DNA from: Buddleja alternifolia
Taxonomy: Eukaryota > Streptophyta > Magnoliopsida > Lamiales > Scrophulariaceae
Assembly (NCBI GenBank): GCA_019426215.1
Contig: CM033405.1
Location: forward strand, 3,387,001 to 3,451,000
Direction: 5' to 3'
DNA length: 64,000 bases
Under the pieces are notes generated by a model that saw only the letters and a list, made by a program, of their open reading frames with translations, was not told the DNA's origin and did no database searches. This document shows, in pieces, positions 48,736-59,924 of this stretch (within the stretch, counting starts at the first letter, position 1; every line of letters begins with the position of its first letter). The position numbers and the translations under genes are program-made.

Positions 48736-50361
48736 CTGTAGAATGTAATATAGTTAGCTTCTTAGTGCTTTATTGAAATAGATTGATTATATATATTTAT
48801 AAGATCAAGTTTTGAGATGATTAGAAGATTGGCAGTGAATTTTCTGAATTTTATTCATGAATAAGTGTTTATACTTTCAATTTTGGGGCTGAAAAAGGAA
48901 GAAAAATAGAGAATCAGGGTCTACATATAAATAAAGAATATGTGTGTTGCATCAAAAATAGAGAATCAGTGCTTTATGGCGAAGACTTCATAAACACAGA
49001 GAGAAACGGTAGGATGTTTGCACAGGTAGAGAGTTCAAGAGAGTCAGTTTTTGAAAGTTAAAAAAAGAATTGGTGATGAGAATAGAAGGGAGTAGTAATA
49101 CAAGCAGGTTAAAGGCAAAAGACAAAAATTATTGACAAAGCATTCTGTTGACAGATTAGTAAATAGATACATAGCTGTTTAAGTTTGATAATTAGAGAAC
49201 AATGGTTAGAAATGTAAAGTGCTCCTGGTTTGTGTAAATATCTTGATTGTGGGTATAAAAATCTTAATTTTCACGTTTAAAAAAAAAAAGAAAAAAAAAG
49301 CTGAATGTGTGCTTGCTGCCATATTACATGAATTGGTTCTGGATTAGTTTGGTATGGTTAGTTTGGTAAAGTTACTTAAAGGTGCCAATATTCTTGCAGA
49401 TCAATTTCTAAGCCTCTCATAACGTATAGCTAATTGAAGGTATATGGTCCATATTTGAGACCATTAATCACTAGATGTTGTTGTCAATTGCTTAGCTCTA
49501 AGCAAGACTGTTAGATATATCATTAACCTTTCTATTGAATCACAATCTCATTTGAAAGCGAACTATATTATAATAAAAGCATGGTATTAACTTTAAACAC
49601 TTTGGTTTAGGTTTGGACATGGCTACTCGAAGTCAAGGCAGACGTGAGCAAACTCAAGTGGAATTGGATTCTCAGGAACCACCATCTGAATCAATTGTTG
49701 CACAACAGATTGACAATAATACTGAAGGTTCACATTAATTTATTATAAACTATAATATTGCAATTTCTTACTCTCCTATAATTTACCAATTTTTTTTTTT
49801 GGAAATTGTACTTTTTATATCACAATGATGTGATTATATTGGTTCAGGATCATCTAGCAAGAAAAGGAGATGAATAACAACGGGTATTTCAGTTGAAAAG
49901 AAAAGGGGCAAGGCTGAGAAACTAGAAGTTACTATTCATCTACAAAGACAACGAATTGTTGGTAAGAATGCTAAGGATTTCAAGACCGAGGTTTGTGTTG
50001 TTATTAAGCAACATGCACCCCTTCAATATGCCCGGTGGAAGGACATTCCTACAGATATCATAAAGAAAATGTGGTTGGCAATGAAGGTAATAGTAGTATT
50101 CTTTTGAAACTTTATATAAATATTTGACTTATAGAATTTCGCACCAACATTTTTAAACTCAGCGATTTTTCTCTAATCTAAGAAGACGCATGGAACTTGA
50201 GTTCATATTCTGGAAAGTTAAAATAGATTGGGACATTTTGTTTTCTGGTATAATTGTGCAAACGAAATTCTGATTTTTGTACGAAAATAAAGAAATTTGA
50301 TTTCTATTTATAAGGCCAGTACTCAGTAGGTCATTAATAATTTTTTCAGGTGAGAATTGAT

Positions 50362-50715
50362 TGCTTCATAAAATTCAGTAGGAAAATAGTCGAGTCCTCT
50401 AGTGATGCTTTACTGCCATTATACATTTTACTACCAATGGAACTTTCGAACTAATGTTACTGATGTCTCTTCATGAATCCGGATAAATATATATTATTAT
50501 CTCTATATTTGCTTTACTAATTCTCTTTATTTTTACTACTGCTTCGTAAATTCAGTAGGAAAATAGCCAAGTCCTCTAGTGATGCTTTACTGCCATTATA
50601 CATTTTACTACCAATGGAACTTTTGAACTAATGTTACTGATGTCTTCATGAATTCGAATAAATATATATTATTATGTTTATAATTGCTCTACTGATTCCT
50701 CTAACTTTAAGTATA
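50362..50715 (+). repeat. Tandem duplication of about 178 bp in a TNPA-like intron
   Basis: The word TGCTTCATAAAATTCAGTAG begins one copy at about 50362 and TGCTTCGTAAATTCAGTAGG the next at about 50540. Both continue through TCCTCTAGTGATGCTTTACT to an ATAAATATATATTATTAT tract. Confidence 0.9.
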
Positions 50716-52008
50716 TATTAAAATGACAGAGTTACTGTCATTTATTAGATGCTCTATTCAACTTTTAATTTTTGCACTTGAATATTGCAGCAAAATTTAA
50801 TTTACAGGAGAATTTTCAAGTTAAAAAAATAGTCATCGACCAACTCAATCGCCAATATCGGAGTCGTAGACACAAGCTGCATGCATATTACCTTAAGAGG
50901 AAAGATGACGAAGATATATTGCACAAGCCTCCTAACGGAGTACTTCAAAATGATTGGGAGCAATTCATCAATTACGTTGAAAGTGACGAGTTTAAGGTAT
51001 GTTCAAAAGAAATTATAGTTGTTCCTTATTCCATTAGACTAATAGAAATTATCTTATCTTTTTTTGGGCTAAATATTTAATTTAAGAACACATGTCCAGT
51101 ATCTATAATAAACAAATTTCAAAATGATAAATATGTTCATTTTAATAAATGCAGAGACTTAGTGATAGAAACAAAGAGAATAGGAAGAAGCTGACAATGT
51201 CCCATGCTTGTGGGACAAAATCCATTGCACAATATTGTTTCGAAGAAGTAAGTTATTCCAGATTCTCATGTATTTAGTTTTAAACGATCATTGTTACACC
51301 CCTTGCAAATTTTGTACAGCGTGACCCTGAAACCGAGCAAGAGCCAACAAGAACTGATGCTTGGAGGATTACTCGACACAGTAATAAAAAAAATGGTTGG
51401 GTAGATCAAGCTTCAGGGGTAGCTTTTGTAAGTGCCTCCATTTTATTTTTGTAACTTAGTAATATTACATGTACTAATTTAAGTATTACAGGACAATTTA
51501 ACGAGGTTGCAAAGAACACCAATTGAGGAGGGTGAAGATCCCATGAATGAAGATGAGGCATTCATACAAGTGTTTGGGGAAGAAAATCAAGCCGATTACG
51601 CGGTTGTGGGGATGGCTTGAAGCCACCTTCTAAAAGACAGAGAATTAATACTGAATTGGAAAAAGAGAATGAAGAATTGAGGAAGAAAGCTGAAGAAGAT
51701 AGTAAAGCTTTGGAGACGCTCAAGGAGAAAAACAAAGAGATGGCATTACGCTTAGAGTCCTTGGAGTCCCAAGTCAATAATCAGGAAGCTCAAGTGCAAT
51801 CACAAGTGCAAGATTTTCTTAAGAGCCAACTTCCTGCCATTATCCAGAATTTGGGTATATCTGGTCATCCTCTGGCGAATGTAAGTTACTTGTTTCATAA
51901 TTATGATTTACATTTTAATTCTTTGTCTAGTAAATTCATGTTAAGATTGTCTCTTTTAAGAATAATTCTGCTAACTAAAGTTAAAAGTTTATTGATTAGT
52001 TTGAATTA

Positions 52009-52672
52009 AAGAGGCTGACTTGTAAGCTCTTTGTTCCTTTTCATTCTGCATTGCACTCATGGAAAGAGGAAAAGAGGCACAAATTACATGTTATTCTTTG
52101 TCTAGTAAATTCATGTTAGGATTGTCTCTTTCTGCTAACTTAAGTTAAATGGATGATTTGCTTAATGATTCTAACGGTTCAAATAGAGGACCTATTAGCA
52201 ATGTTACTACTGATAATGTAATAAAATGAGCTCCTAGTGTTGGGTATGTTAGTGATATGTCTGTGTGCCATTGTCTTGGTAGTGTGGCAGAATGTATATC
52301 CATTTTTGGTGAATAATTTATGTTAATAGCTTGGTGAATATAGATTGACTTTGGGCTGTTTTGGTTTTGTTTGGTTTTTTTTTTTTTTATGAATTCCTTG
52401 GATTGAGTTGATGATCTTGGAGTTTGGAGTTTGAAGAAGTGAAGCTTTGTATGGGTTTGGCCCTGGTACAAGAAGTGATGGGCTCTTTTTGGCTTTTTAT
52501 TGCTGTTTTTTGGGTTTTTGAGTTATGGATTATATCTAATCTGGCAAATGATGGCTCAATTTGTTTTGGTTAGTTTTTGAATGGTAGTTTTTAGTTGGTT
52601 CATCAAAGGGGCGTCCTTTGTATGATGTTATTCTTTACTTTTATTTTAATGAAATTGAATTTCCAAAAAAAA
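52009..52672 (+). mobile_element. Poly(A)-ended insertion in the last TNPA-like intron
   Basis: The insert ends in a run of ten A after TTTTAATGAAATTGAATTTCC. The sequence TTATTGATTAGTTTGAATT occurs immediately before it (about 51990-52008) and after it (about 52679-52698), consistent with a target duplication from LINE-type integration. Part of it (52080-52150) repeats intron sequence from 51918-51980, so a local duplication also took place. No coding was recognised. Confidence 0.5.
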
Positions 52673-53049
52673 AATAGTAAAGTTATTGATTAGTTTGAAT
52701 TGAGTCTTGCAAAGTAAAATTAAAGTGTATTGATTAGTTGGTTGGAGTCTTGCACTCCGAAGTGAAAAATTGACATTTTTGTTTACTAAATAGTCTTTGT
52801 TTTGCAATTTTACAGGTTTGAAGGTCAATCGATTTGGAAAAGAAGTAATATATCTTGTAGGAACACTAGCTAGCCATGATTAATGATGATTTATCCTCCT
52901 TTTAATTCTCTTTTAGTTTTTATCATTTGAACTTTGTTTTGTAATTATTAAGTTTGAACGGGAGTACTTCTATGTTTATATTTTAGGTGCTTTATAAGAA
53001 TTGTTTTCTATTTTTCGTATGTTCTTGGAGATTATGTTGTCAACTTATT

Positions 53050-53634
53050 GTTGTCACTAAGTTCAACTTATTGTTGTCACCATAAACGAGCTACATCCAC
53101 AAAATTACCATTGCAACATGATCCAAAATTTATTTTGTTATAAAATTTCTAATTTTATAATATTATGAAATTAATTGGGGTGACCGAATTTTAGTGATGA
53201 AAATTTGTTTAAGTAGTGATAATTAAAATTGTGACAATTACTAATAAGTTTTAGTGATGAGAATTATTTTCATAACTGGAGTATTGGTTTGTGACGGCAT
53301 GTATGTGCAACTAAAACTTCACTTATAGTGACGATTTCTATGCGTAACTAGAACACTGTACTATAGTGACGACATCGGTATGCTACTAAAACACCGGGTT
53401 CTAGTGACGATATTTATGCGCAACTAAAACAAGGAACAATAGTGACGGTATGAATTCGCAACTAAAAAATTGAGTTGTAGTGATGACTTATGCAGTGGCC
53501 TAAACTTTTCGTGCAGAACATATAGTGACGACACAGTCCCGACTTTCAATGTCCATCACTAAGTAGTTTTAGTGACAAACTTTACGGCATAGTGATGAAA
53601 ACATATGTGATAAAAATGATTTTTTTGGGTAGTG
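53050..53634. repeat. Right subterminal repeats and TIR of the CACTA element
   Basis: Between 53325 and 53520 units of roughly 55-60 bp recur, each with TAGTGACGA followed by a GCAACTAAAAC-like word. Further GTGACGA and AGTGATGA words lead up to the TIR. The right side is longer and more regular than the left. Confidence 0.85.
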
Positions 53635-54318
53635 AATTAAAGTCCTTTGGTACTACGATTAGGCGGTGATAATTGATGGCGTACATCGTTTTCTATAAAA
53701 TTTATTAAATTCATGGAAGAAAATGGTGCAACTCATCTCATCTCTTGAATAACATTCACATCAGTCAATGCTAGCTTGATTTTTTCCATTATTTTTGATA
53801 CCAAAACAAAATAATATGACATGTAGTTTACTATTTCGTAACGGGAAATAACTTCATTTTGTGTATCAATTTTCATGGATAACTTTAAAATTACTAACCT
53901 GTTAATACAGACGGACTCATTGAGCTATAAAAGTAAATTTTTCATTGAACTTCTTATTTTCTTACGTCCCTGAACTTTATTGATATAATCTTGTATCTAT
54001 GTACATTTTATGTGTATTTGTCTTTTTCATATTATCAATATTCCTCTGTCGTACACATTTGCCACAATGACCATATACAATATCATTTTTCTAGAAGTAT
54101 CATTCCTACTTTTTGAGTAGTTAAACATTATCATATTTCAGAATATTAATCAATAAAAATTTAAATACTACATAAAATTTTACCTCTTGTTGTCTTTGAT
54201 AAGGAGGACTGTCGACGAAACATAATTCTCAAGAGAAGCGTAGAGCTTGATTAGTTGGATAAATCTATCTTTCAAACCAAATGACGCCACATCAATATTT
54301 ATTTATATTCTCTATTTC

Positions 54319-54319
54319 T

Positions 54320-54391
<72 letters not shown>
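54319..54391. repeat. Compound (TC)n(TA)n microsatellite
   Basis: About 20 TC units followed directly by about 15 TA units. Confidence 0.95.
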
Positions 54392-54394
<3 letters not shown>

Positions 54395-55383
54395 TCGAGG
54401 AATCCAAGCCTTTTTTTTAAATCATGAATTTTTAGTTCTAGATCTGAGTTTCACAAAACTGATTATAGTTGTGAAAAATTATTTATACTAAAAGTAACCT
54501 TTTTTTTTTTTTTTGCTAAGGACTATTTTATCGTTCTAAGGACCTGAGTTTCACTATTGATATAATTTCTAAATTGCGGTGAAGTGCTTAATCTATATTT
54601 GGTCACAGTCAACATACGTTGAGAAATTGTAACAAAGAGACTATTTAAATATTAAAGTATGCTACATTCAATGCCTGAAAAGATGACCATGTTCATTTTA
54701 TTCTTAATTTTAAAAATTTATCATATATATTTTCAAATTTTGGAGACCAAGAAAGTGAAATATAATCCATGCTCAGGAGTTGAGGCCCTGATCTTCTCCA
54801 AAAATAGAATCACAATTTTTGAGGATGATCAAAGAAAGACAAAGGATTCACCTGTAGATGAAAGATAAATCGTGTTGCCTAGTTCTTGAATCCTTATTTC
54901 ACGGTTGGTTGAAGGTGAAAGAATGAAATTCACAAAGTTGGTTGTAATTTGTATTTTTTTTTCTTTTATCGTCTCCTATGATGAATAAACAATTGTAGTA
55001 CTATTATAGAATACTAATACACTTTAAACTTAAATAATACGTTGTATTTAGATGGGCCAATAACATAAATAAATACATGTTATTTAAATGGGCTACTAAT
55101 TTTGATGCCAGCCCATATATTAGGTAAAATTATAGCCCATAATAATAATAATTTGATTGGAAATTATGGAGGCAAAGTGATATTCCTTATACGTGCACAC
55201 ACCATAGTATGTGCATAAAATAAAAAGTGAGAAATACAATACGTTAGTCTATTTAAAATTAAATAAAAAAGAATGATTTAATGTAATTCAACACTATTTG
55301 TATTTCCATTGTAGAGTCCTAATAAAATATATACCTAATTATTGTTATATATATTATTATTTATATTTTGACTCTTTTGACAT

Positions 55384-55560
55384 TAAAAAGGTGAATTAGA
55401 TGAGGATATATTGGGGACATCAAAAGTTTCAATAAACCTCCCATACTTTTATAATAGTAAAGATAGAGATAGAGAAAAAAGTAAATTAGATATATTCGGG
55501 ACATCAAAAATTTCAAGAAACCACCCATACTTTTATAATAATAGAGATAGAGATTAACCT
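55384..55560 (+). repeat. Tandem duplication of about 90 bp
   Basis: GGGACATCAAAAGTTTCAAT and CCCATACTTTTATAATAGTA recur as GGGACATCAAAAATTTCAAG and CCCATACTTTTATAATAATA. Confidence 0.85.
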
Positions 55561-56159
55561 AGTTAGTTAAATACGGGATGACAAATATTCGGCATTTAAT
55601 ATTTACGAGTATTTTATGACTTTTTACTAAAAGTTACAGCAAAAAAAATTGGCTAAAAAATAAGGAACAGGAAATAAATGGATTAGTACTCATATGGTTA
55701 AAATATGAATAAAAATGAATTATTCGGGAATAAAATACGACTTATTTCATATTATTTTGTAAGGTATATTGTCGGTTCTTGCTTTTATATTATCCAAAAA
55801 ATATTTTGTACGAGTTACTAGTTACACAATTAATATTTGAAGAATTATTAGTATTTAATGTTTAAATGGTATAATATTCATTAATATTTTTTATTATTTT
55901 ATTTTATAATAATTTTTTTATCAAATATAGAGTATTATTCGTCAAGTATAATATGGGATACGTAAAGTAAGTTTACTAAATGGTTCACTCAAACGGTACG
56001 AGTATTTTTCATTATGTTCAAAAAGTACACACAAACGGAAGTATTTTTCAGTTATACTTACATATGTGTTTTTATACAGGTATAAAATGAGTTTTAACTA
56101 ACATAGCTTATTAAAAGGAAGAATTTTTTTTTTTAAATAAATACGTTAAAAATCTTTCT

Positions 56160-56725
56160 ATATTGTTTATGTCGAGAACTTGTGATAGTTGCAATCGTCA
56201 TCTTTGTTATCGTTGTAGAGAAGGTATTGTTCAAATACTTTTCATATCTTACATAAATATAATGATGCGAAGTGATTTTGCACCAATATGCATTGTTAGG
56301 GATCTATCCATGATTTCGTCAATGAAGTCCCTAGAATTGAACAGAGAGAGTTAGATGGCATGCGGAGGGTTTCCCCCAACATTGGCCCTGGCCTCCAATG
56401 CTTAAGCTAAAAATCATCCCCAGCATATCGTATATTATCAATATATTTGTTGAATCCCCTTTTGAATCTTAGATAAGTAATATGTATAGTTTTTAAATAT
56501 AGATCATAAAAAATCCTAATTGATATAAGTTTGTTGAGCTTGGGCTACAGTGTAGTCCATATGTTCAACTCAGCCGAATTATATAATTTCATGATTTATT
56601 GATCATTATTTTTTTATTTTAATATCTAGCTGCACTCTTGTTTGCGTATTATTTCAAATCATTTGCACAAAAAATAACAAAGTTAACAAGAAAAGTTCAT
56701 TAGATTCCCCCCCCCCCAAAAAACA
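56160..56725. repeat. Segment duplicated at 60540-60780
   Basis: Words such as AGGTATTGTTCAAATACTTT, TTATTGATCATTATTTTTTT and GCGTATTATTTCAAATCATT before a C-run recur in the same order and orientation at 60540-60780, with the intervening part shortened there. The pair flanks the CNL pseudogene and is probably part of the same local duplication. Confidence 0.6.
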
Positions 56726-56811
56726 TATGCAAGTAACAGTGCAATCTAACACTAAAAATGAAAAATAATAATCAAAATAAGCTATATATATATATATTTA
56801 TAAAACATGAG

Positions 56812-57050
56812 AAGTTATTGCGCAATACCTTTCACAGTAAAGATAATAGAGATGACGATTTTAAATATTCAAACTTTCACAGTAACGATAATAGAGATGA
56901 CGATTTTAAATATTCAAACTTTTCAAGATGAAAGCCAATAAAGTGTAACCCATATTGCGCAATACCTTTCCCGGTAACGATAATAGAGATGACGATTCTA
57001 AATATTCAAACTTTTCAAGATGAAAGCCAATAAAAAGTAATCCATACAAC
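56812..57050 (-). repeat. Tandem array with possible LRR-coding ancestry
   Basis: Three related units contain GATAATAGAGATGACGATTT and AAATATTCAAACTTTTCAAG. Read on the minus strand, the best unit gives FHLEKFEYLESSSLLSLPGK, which has the leucine spacing and LP of a leucine-rich repeat of CNL proteins. A related word also lies in the opposite orientation at 56190-56240. With CNL sequence just downstream an LRR relic is plausible, but the evidence is thin. Confidence 0.35.
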
Positions 57051-57270
57051 GAGATATTTGCATTGACCTCCCCTAAGCTATGGGCATTTGGCATTCACGA
57101 GTAAAATGCATTTTCGACCCCAACCTATATCGGTAGGAGCACTTGGTATCTAATCTATTGAATTTTACACTCGAGTACCCTACCTTTGTAAATTATAACA
57201 CTTAAGTCCACCGGAGAAATAATTTCACTTAAATTGTGCACTTGATTACCTATACATTGCATGATAGGTG

Positions 57271-58165
57271 TGTCAGAGTATTATTTATGCTAGTTTTATT
57301 AGGATATGTCTCTTTATTATTTTCCTTCCTTATTTAGTTTATTCTTGTTTTCTATATAAACAATTTGTATTTCATTATTATTTATATAAGGGGAATTTTA
57401 CCTTAACATAGTATCAGGCTTAACCTAAAAACATCCTAGGCCTCCTATCTCTCCAAGCTGTTACTGCCGCCGCTGTTCCTCACCGTCCGGCCGCTGCAGT
57501 CGCCACCGATCAGCTTTTTCACGCCGGCGTTTTTTTTTATTAACTTATATAATTTTAGTTTTTCCTTTCCCTAAGTCGTTGTATTCCCCTATACGCGTTA
57601 AATTTTCACTACAAAGCCTCCAACAGCGCCGATTTCCATTCATCTTGAATTTTAGCGCCTCTGAATTGACAACAACAATCTTCTCGTTGTTTCCTTATGA
57701 TATTTTATTTACTATTTTCTTTCTTTCTTGTTGTTTTGATAATTTTAGTTTTGATTTGTGTTTTGATAAACCCTAGCATATTATGTCTACTACGGACGAA
57801 ACCACCACCACCTATGCAACCGTCGACCTTCCGCCTAAACCACCTGCCCTTCACCCTGCCCTAGCTGCTGGAAACGTTTACTCTTCTTTTGGCTTTAAAT
57901 TAACCAAGAATGATTCAAATTATAAACTTTGGAGAGGGGTAATTATAGACCTCTGCCGTAGTTATTCAGTTTTCAAACATATTACAAGAAAATCAAAACC
58001 AACCGGTGGACCCGATCATAATTGGTTTGCATTAGATTCCACTATTAAACGTTGGTTCTATTCCACAGTCGATCTCAAGCTTCTTAAAAACATGGATTTA
58101 AAATATTCTACTTCGCATAACCTTTGGTTTGCCATCGAAGAGAATTTTTGTAACAATCAACCCTT
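57271..58165 (+). mobile_element. Copia element 5' fragment (LTR, primer site, gag start)
   Basis: A short LTR, 57271-57408 (138 bp), runs from TGTCAGAGTATTATTTATG to CCTTAACA. TAGTATCAGGCTT follows as a degenerate primer-binding site. After a leader of about 370 bp, gag begins at 57783 (MSTTDETTTTYATVDL) with NYKLWRGVIIDLCRSYSV and LWFAIEENFCNNQ, the N-terminal gag signature of plant Copia elements with very short LTRs. Coding stops at a junction near 58165, where minus-strand CNL sequence begins. The rest of the element and its 3' LTR are missing. Confidence 0.75.
57783..58165 (+). pseudogene. Copia gag, N-terminal fragment
   Basis: About 127 codons of gag in one open frame, then ten non-homologous residues read through the junction into the neighbouring CNL pseudogene. 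Gag would form the virus-like particle of the retrotransposon. Truncated and not functional. Confidence 0.7.
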
Positions 58166-59257
58166 ATTTCCGATACATCAATGGAAGAAGTAGATCTAAC
58201 TCTCGCTGATTCTCTATGATCATCAGCAGGCCGATCCACGATGAAATTATATTGATCTTTCTCCTTCACTATCATATCTAGCCTTCCCTTAAGTACCTTA
58301 ACCTTCTTCGCAATGTCACGCCGAGTTGCAACTTTCTTGAAACACATACAAGAACATGGGATACTAGAACATACCTTCTGTTTAGCAGGCACAACATAAT
58401 TGTCAGATCTTTCGATCTGAAGTTTGAGATTTGCAAAGTTCCATTCATCCACCACGTCATCTATGTCGTGAGACACGTTTTCGAGCTTGTTAAGCCAACC
58501 TTGATGGGATATAAGTGTGGAGACAAATCAAATTATCAAAAGGAAGAGTTTTGGTAGGTGGAACCAAGGATTGTTTAATTTGGTAGGGGGAACCAAGAGT
58601 TGTTTGGTAGGTGAAACCAAGAGTTTTGGTAGGTAGAACCAAGAGGTTGTTTGGTACGTGGTACCAAGAGTTTTGGTAGGTGAAAATTACTCCTATAAAT
58701 AGGAGTGAATTTCCTTCATTCCATGCATCCCAAACCGAGAGAAAAAATGTAGAGAGCAAAGTGTGTGTAGTCTAGTATATACTAGGAAAAATGTCGTATA
58801 TACTAGGGAAAGCAATTTGTGGTAGATACAAATTGTGCTACACGGGAAACACTTGTGGGGTTTTTTCTTTCGGAGCAATACACTCTCTACCATTGTAAGG
58901 ATCTCTCTTCATACAATCAATAAGATGTAGTCTAGGTTGGTCCGTGGACGTAGGCAATTATGCTAAACCACGTTAAAATCCTCGTATTGTTTATCTTCAT
59001 GTTTAGGCTTATTTTTTCTTGTTTCTTGATTATTCTTCGTGCTCGGGTGCTACCATTCCTAACAAACCTTGGATGGTTCTGTCCTTGTATCCTCTCTTTT
59101 CTGCATCCTCCAAAACATTTCTGATAGTGTTCAGTTCAGAGGAGATATGGAGAAGCTCTTTTTTCACTCCTCTTACCAATTTTACCTCTTTTTGGATCTC
59201 ATTCTGAATAGTTTCTACCACTCCCTCGATCACAATGGAAACAATAGCATCCGCCAT
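58166..59257 (-). pseudogene. CNL resistance-gene pseudogene, coiled-coil part, split by a solo LTR
   Basis: The minus strand starts at an ATG (59255-59257) with MADAIVSIVIEGVVETIQ, KKELLHISSELNTIR and EDAEKRGYKD, the Rx-N-type coiled-coil domain, and reaches the solo LTR at 59064. On the far side it resumes with HDIDDVVDEWNFANLKLQI, CSSIPCSCMCFKKVATR and RLDMIVKEKDQYNFIV, ending near SIDVSEI at 58166. It is closely similar, segment by segment, to residues 1 to about 175 of the CNL gene at 63044. Removing the LTR and one copy of AACCT restores the reading frame exactly. The NB-ARC and LRR parts are gone, cut where the Copia fragment begins. Confidence 0.85.
58502..59064 (+). mobile_element. 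Solo LTR of a Copia-type element
   Basis: 563 bp from TGATGGGATATAAG to ATTCCTAACA, flanked by AACCT at 58497-58501 and 59065-59069. It contains a TATA box (CTATAAATAG, about 58692-58701) and downstream the words GTGGACGTAGGCA and AACCACGTTAAAATCC, typical of the R-U5 part of plant Copia LTRs. A GTTTGGTAGG-type word recurs about five times at 58550-58680. No internal region remains, so it arose by LTR-LTR recombination. Confidence 0.85.
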
Positions 59258-59332
59258 GGTTTCTGGTTTGCTTTTTTTTTTTTTTTGGGTTTGCTTGTGA
59301 ATGTGAAAGTAAAAGAAGAAGAATAAAGTATT

Positions 59333-59703
59333 GGGGATAATTGCATAAAACCAACTACCAACTGTGTTAATTTCGAAAATGCTAAAAACCTCCTGTATTA
59401 ACGAAATAGACTAATCACCTCATGTGTTCCTAAATAGTGTGCAAAAAAATTAAATTTTGTTAAAATGATAAAATAAAATGTGTTTTTTGAGTGAATTAAC
59501 ACTATTTCCCTTTTATAAAGTATAAAAAGTATATAAATGATAAATGAACACGTCAATAAAGGTGAAAAACGCGCTCGTTTTTTAATAAAATTTGACTTTT
59601 TTGCACTTTTTAAAAACACAGAGGGGTGACTAGCCTATTTCGTTAACATAAGGGGTTTTTAGCATTTTTAAAATAATATAAGGGGGTTTTATGCAATTAC
59701 CCC
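59333..59703. mobile_element. Mutator-like MITE, 371 bp
   Basis: TIRs of about 130 bp begin GGGGATAATTGCATAAAACC and, reversed, GGGGTAATTGCATAAAACCC. They share AATGCTAAAAACC and TAACGAAATAG. The flanking 9-mers TAAAGTATT (59324-59332) and TAAAGTAGT (59704-59712) match at 8 of 9 positions, as expected for Mutator-type insertion. No coding. Confidence 0.85.
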
Positions 59704-59924
59704 TAAAGTAGTGGAAGTGGTAGAGCAATTGCAGAACACTGCTTAATAGTCAGTCAACTAGCATACTTTTTTTTTTTTATTTCCGCATCTTTTCTTTTAA
59801 ATTAAATAACATAATGAGATTGCACCAGTTTCCACCATGTTTCCTACACCGGTCTCCTCTTTCTTCTTCTTGAAGGATAAAAGTTTTATTTCCAAACTAA
59901 ACGTTAAAAATATATTACTTTATT

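Larger units (their letters stand above)
48462..52821 (+). pseudogene. TNPA-like (Ptta/En/Spm, transposase_24 type) gene, damaged
   Basis: Deduced exons: 48462-48495, 49611-49727, 49848 or 49893-50086, 50791-50996, 51155-51247, 51320-51427, 51492-51880, and a last one from 52816 that gives Val-stop. The protein would begin MATRSRTMNSSG, then DFKTEVCVVIKQHAPLQYAR, KFNLQENFQVKKIVID, YRSRRHKLHAYYLKRK, KKLTMSHACGTKSIAQYC, NGWVDQASGVAF, and a Glu/Lys-rich coiled coil near the end. This is the plant En/Spm TNPA-type arrangement that binds subterminal repeats. Three defects are visible: an in-frame TGA at 49871-49873 if the first acceptor is used, a phase mismatch at the exon 3/4 junction, and a one-base loss near 51590-51600 in exon 7 that leads to TGA at 51618. 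Confidence 0.75.
37842..53634 (+). mobile_element. CACTA (En/Spm) transposon, 15.8 kb, complete ends
   Basis: Begins CACTACAAAAAAAATCATTT and ends in the reverse complement of CACTACCCAAAAAAATCATT. The 3-bp duplication AAT lies at 37839-37841 and 53635-53637. Both ends carry many AGTGACGA or TCGTCACT words, the subterminal repeats bound by TNPA-type proteins in En/Spm. Inside are a TNP2-type transposase gene (40650-44489) and a TNPA-like gene (48462-52821), both in plus orientation, the standard layout of an autonomous element. Nested later insertions lie between and within the genes. The TNPA-like gene is damaged, so present autonomy is doubtful. Confidence 0.95.
53638..57270. other. AT-rich spacer with local repeats
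   Basis: No supported gene. Short open frames at 54659-54868 and 56163-56354 have no exon context. The stretch holds a compound microsatellite (54319-54391), a roughly 90-bp duplication (55384-55560), a C-run at 56708-56718 and the tandem array at 56812-57050. Confidence 0.5.
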
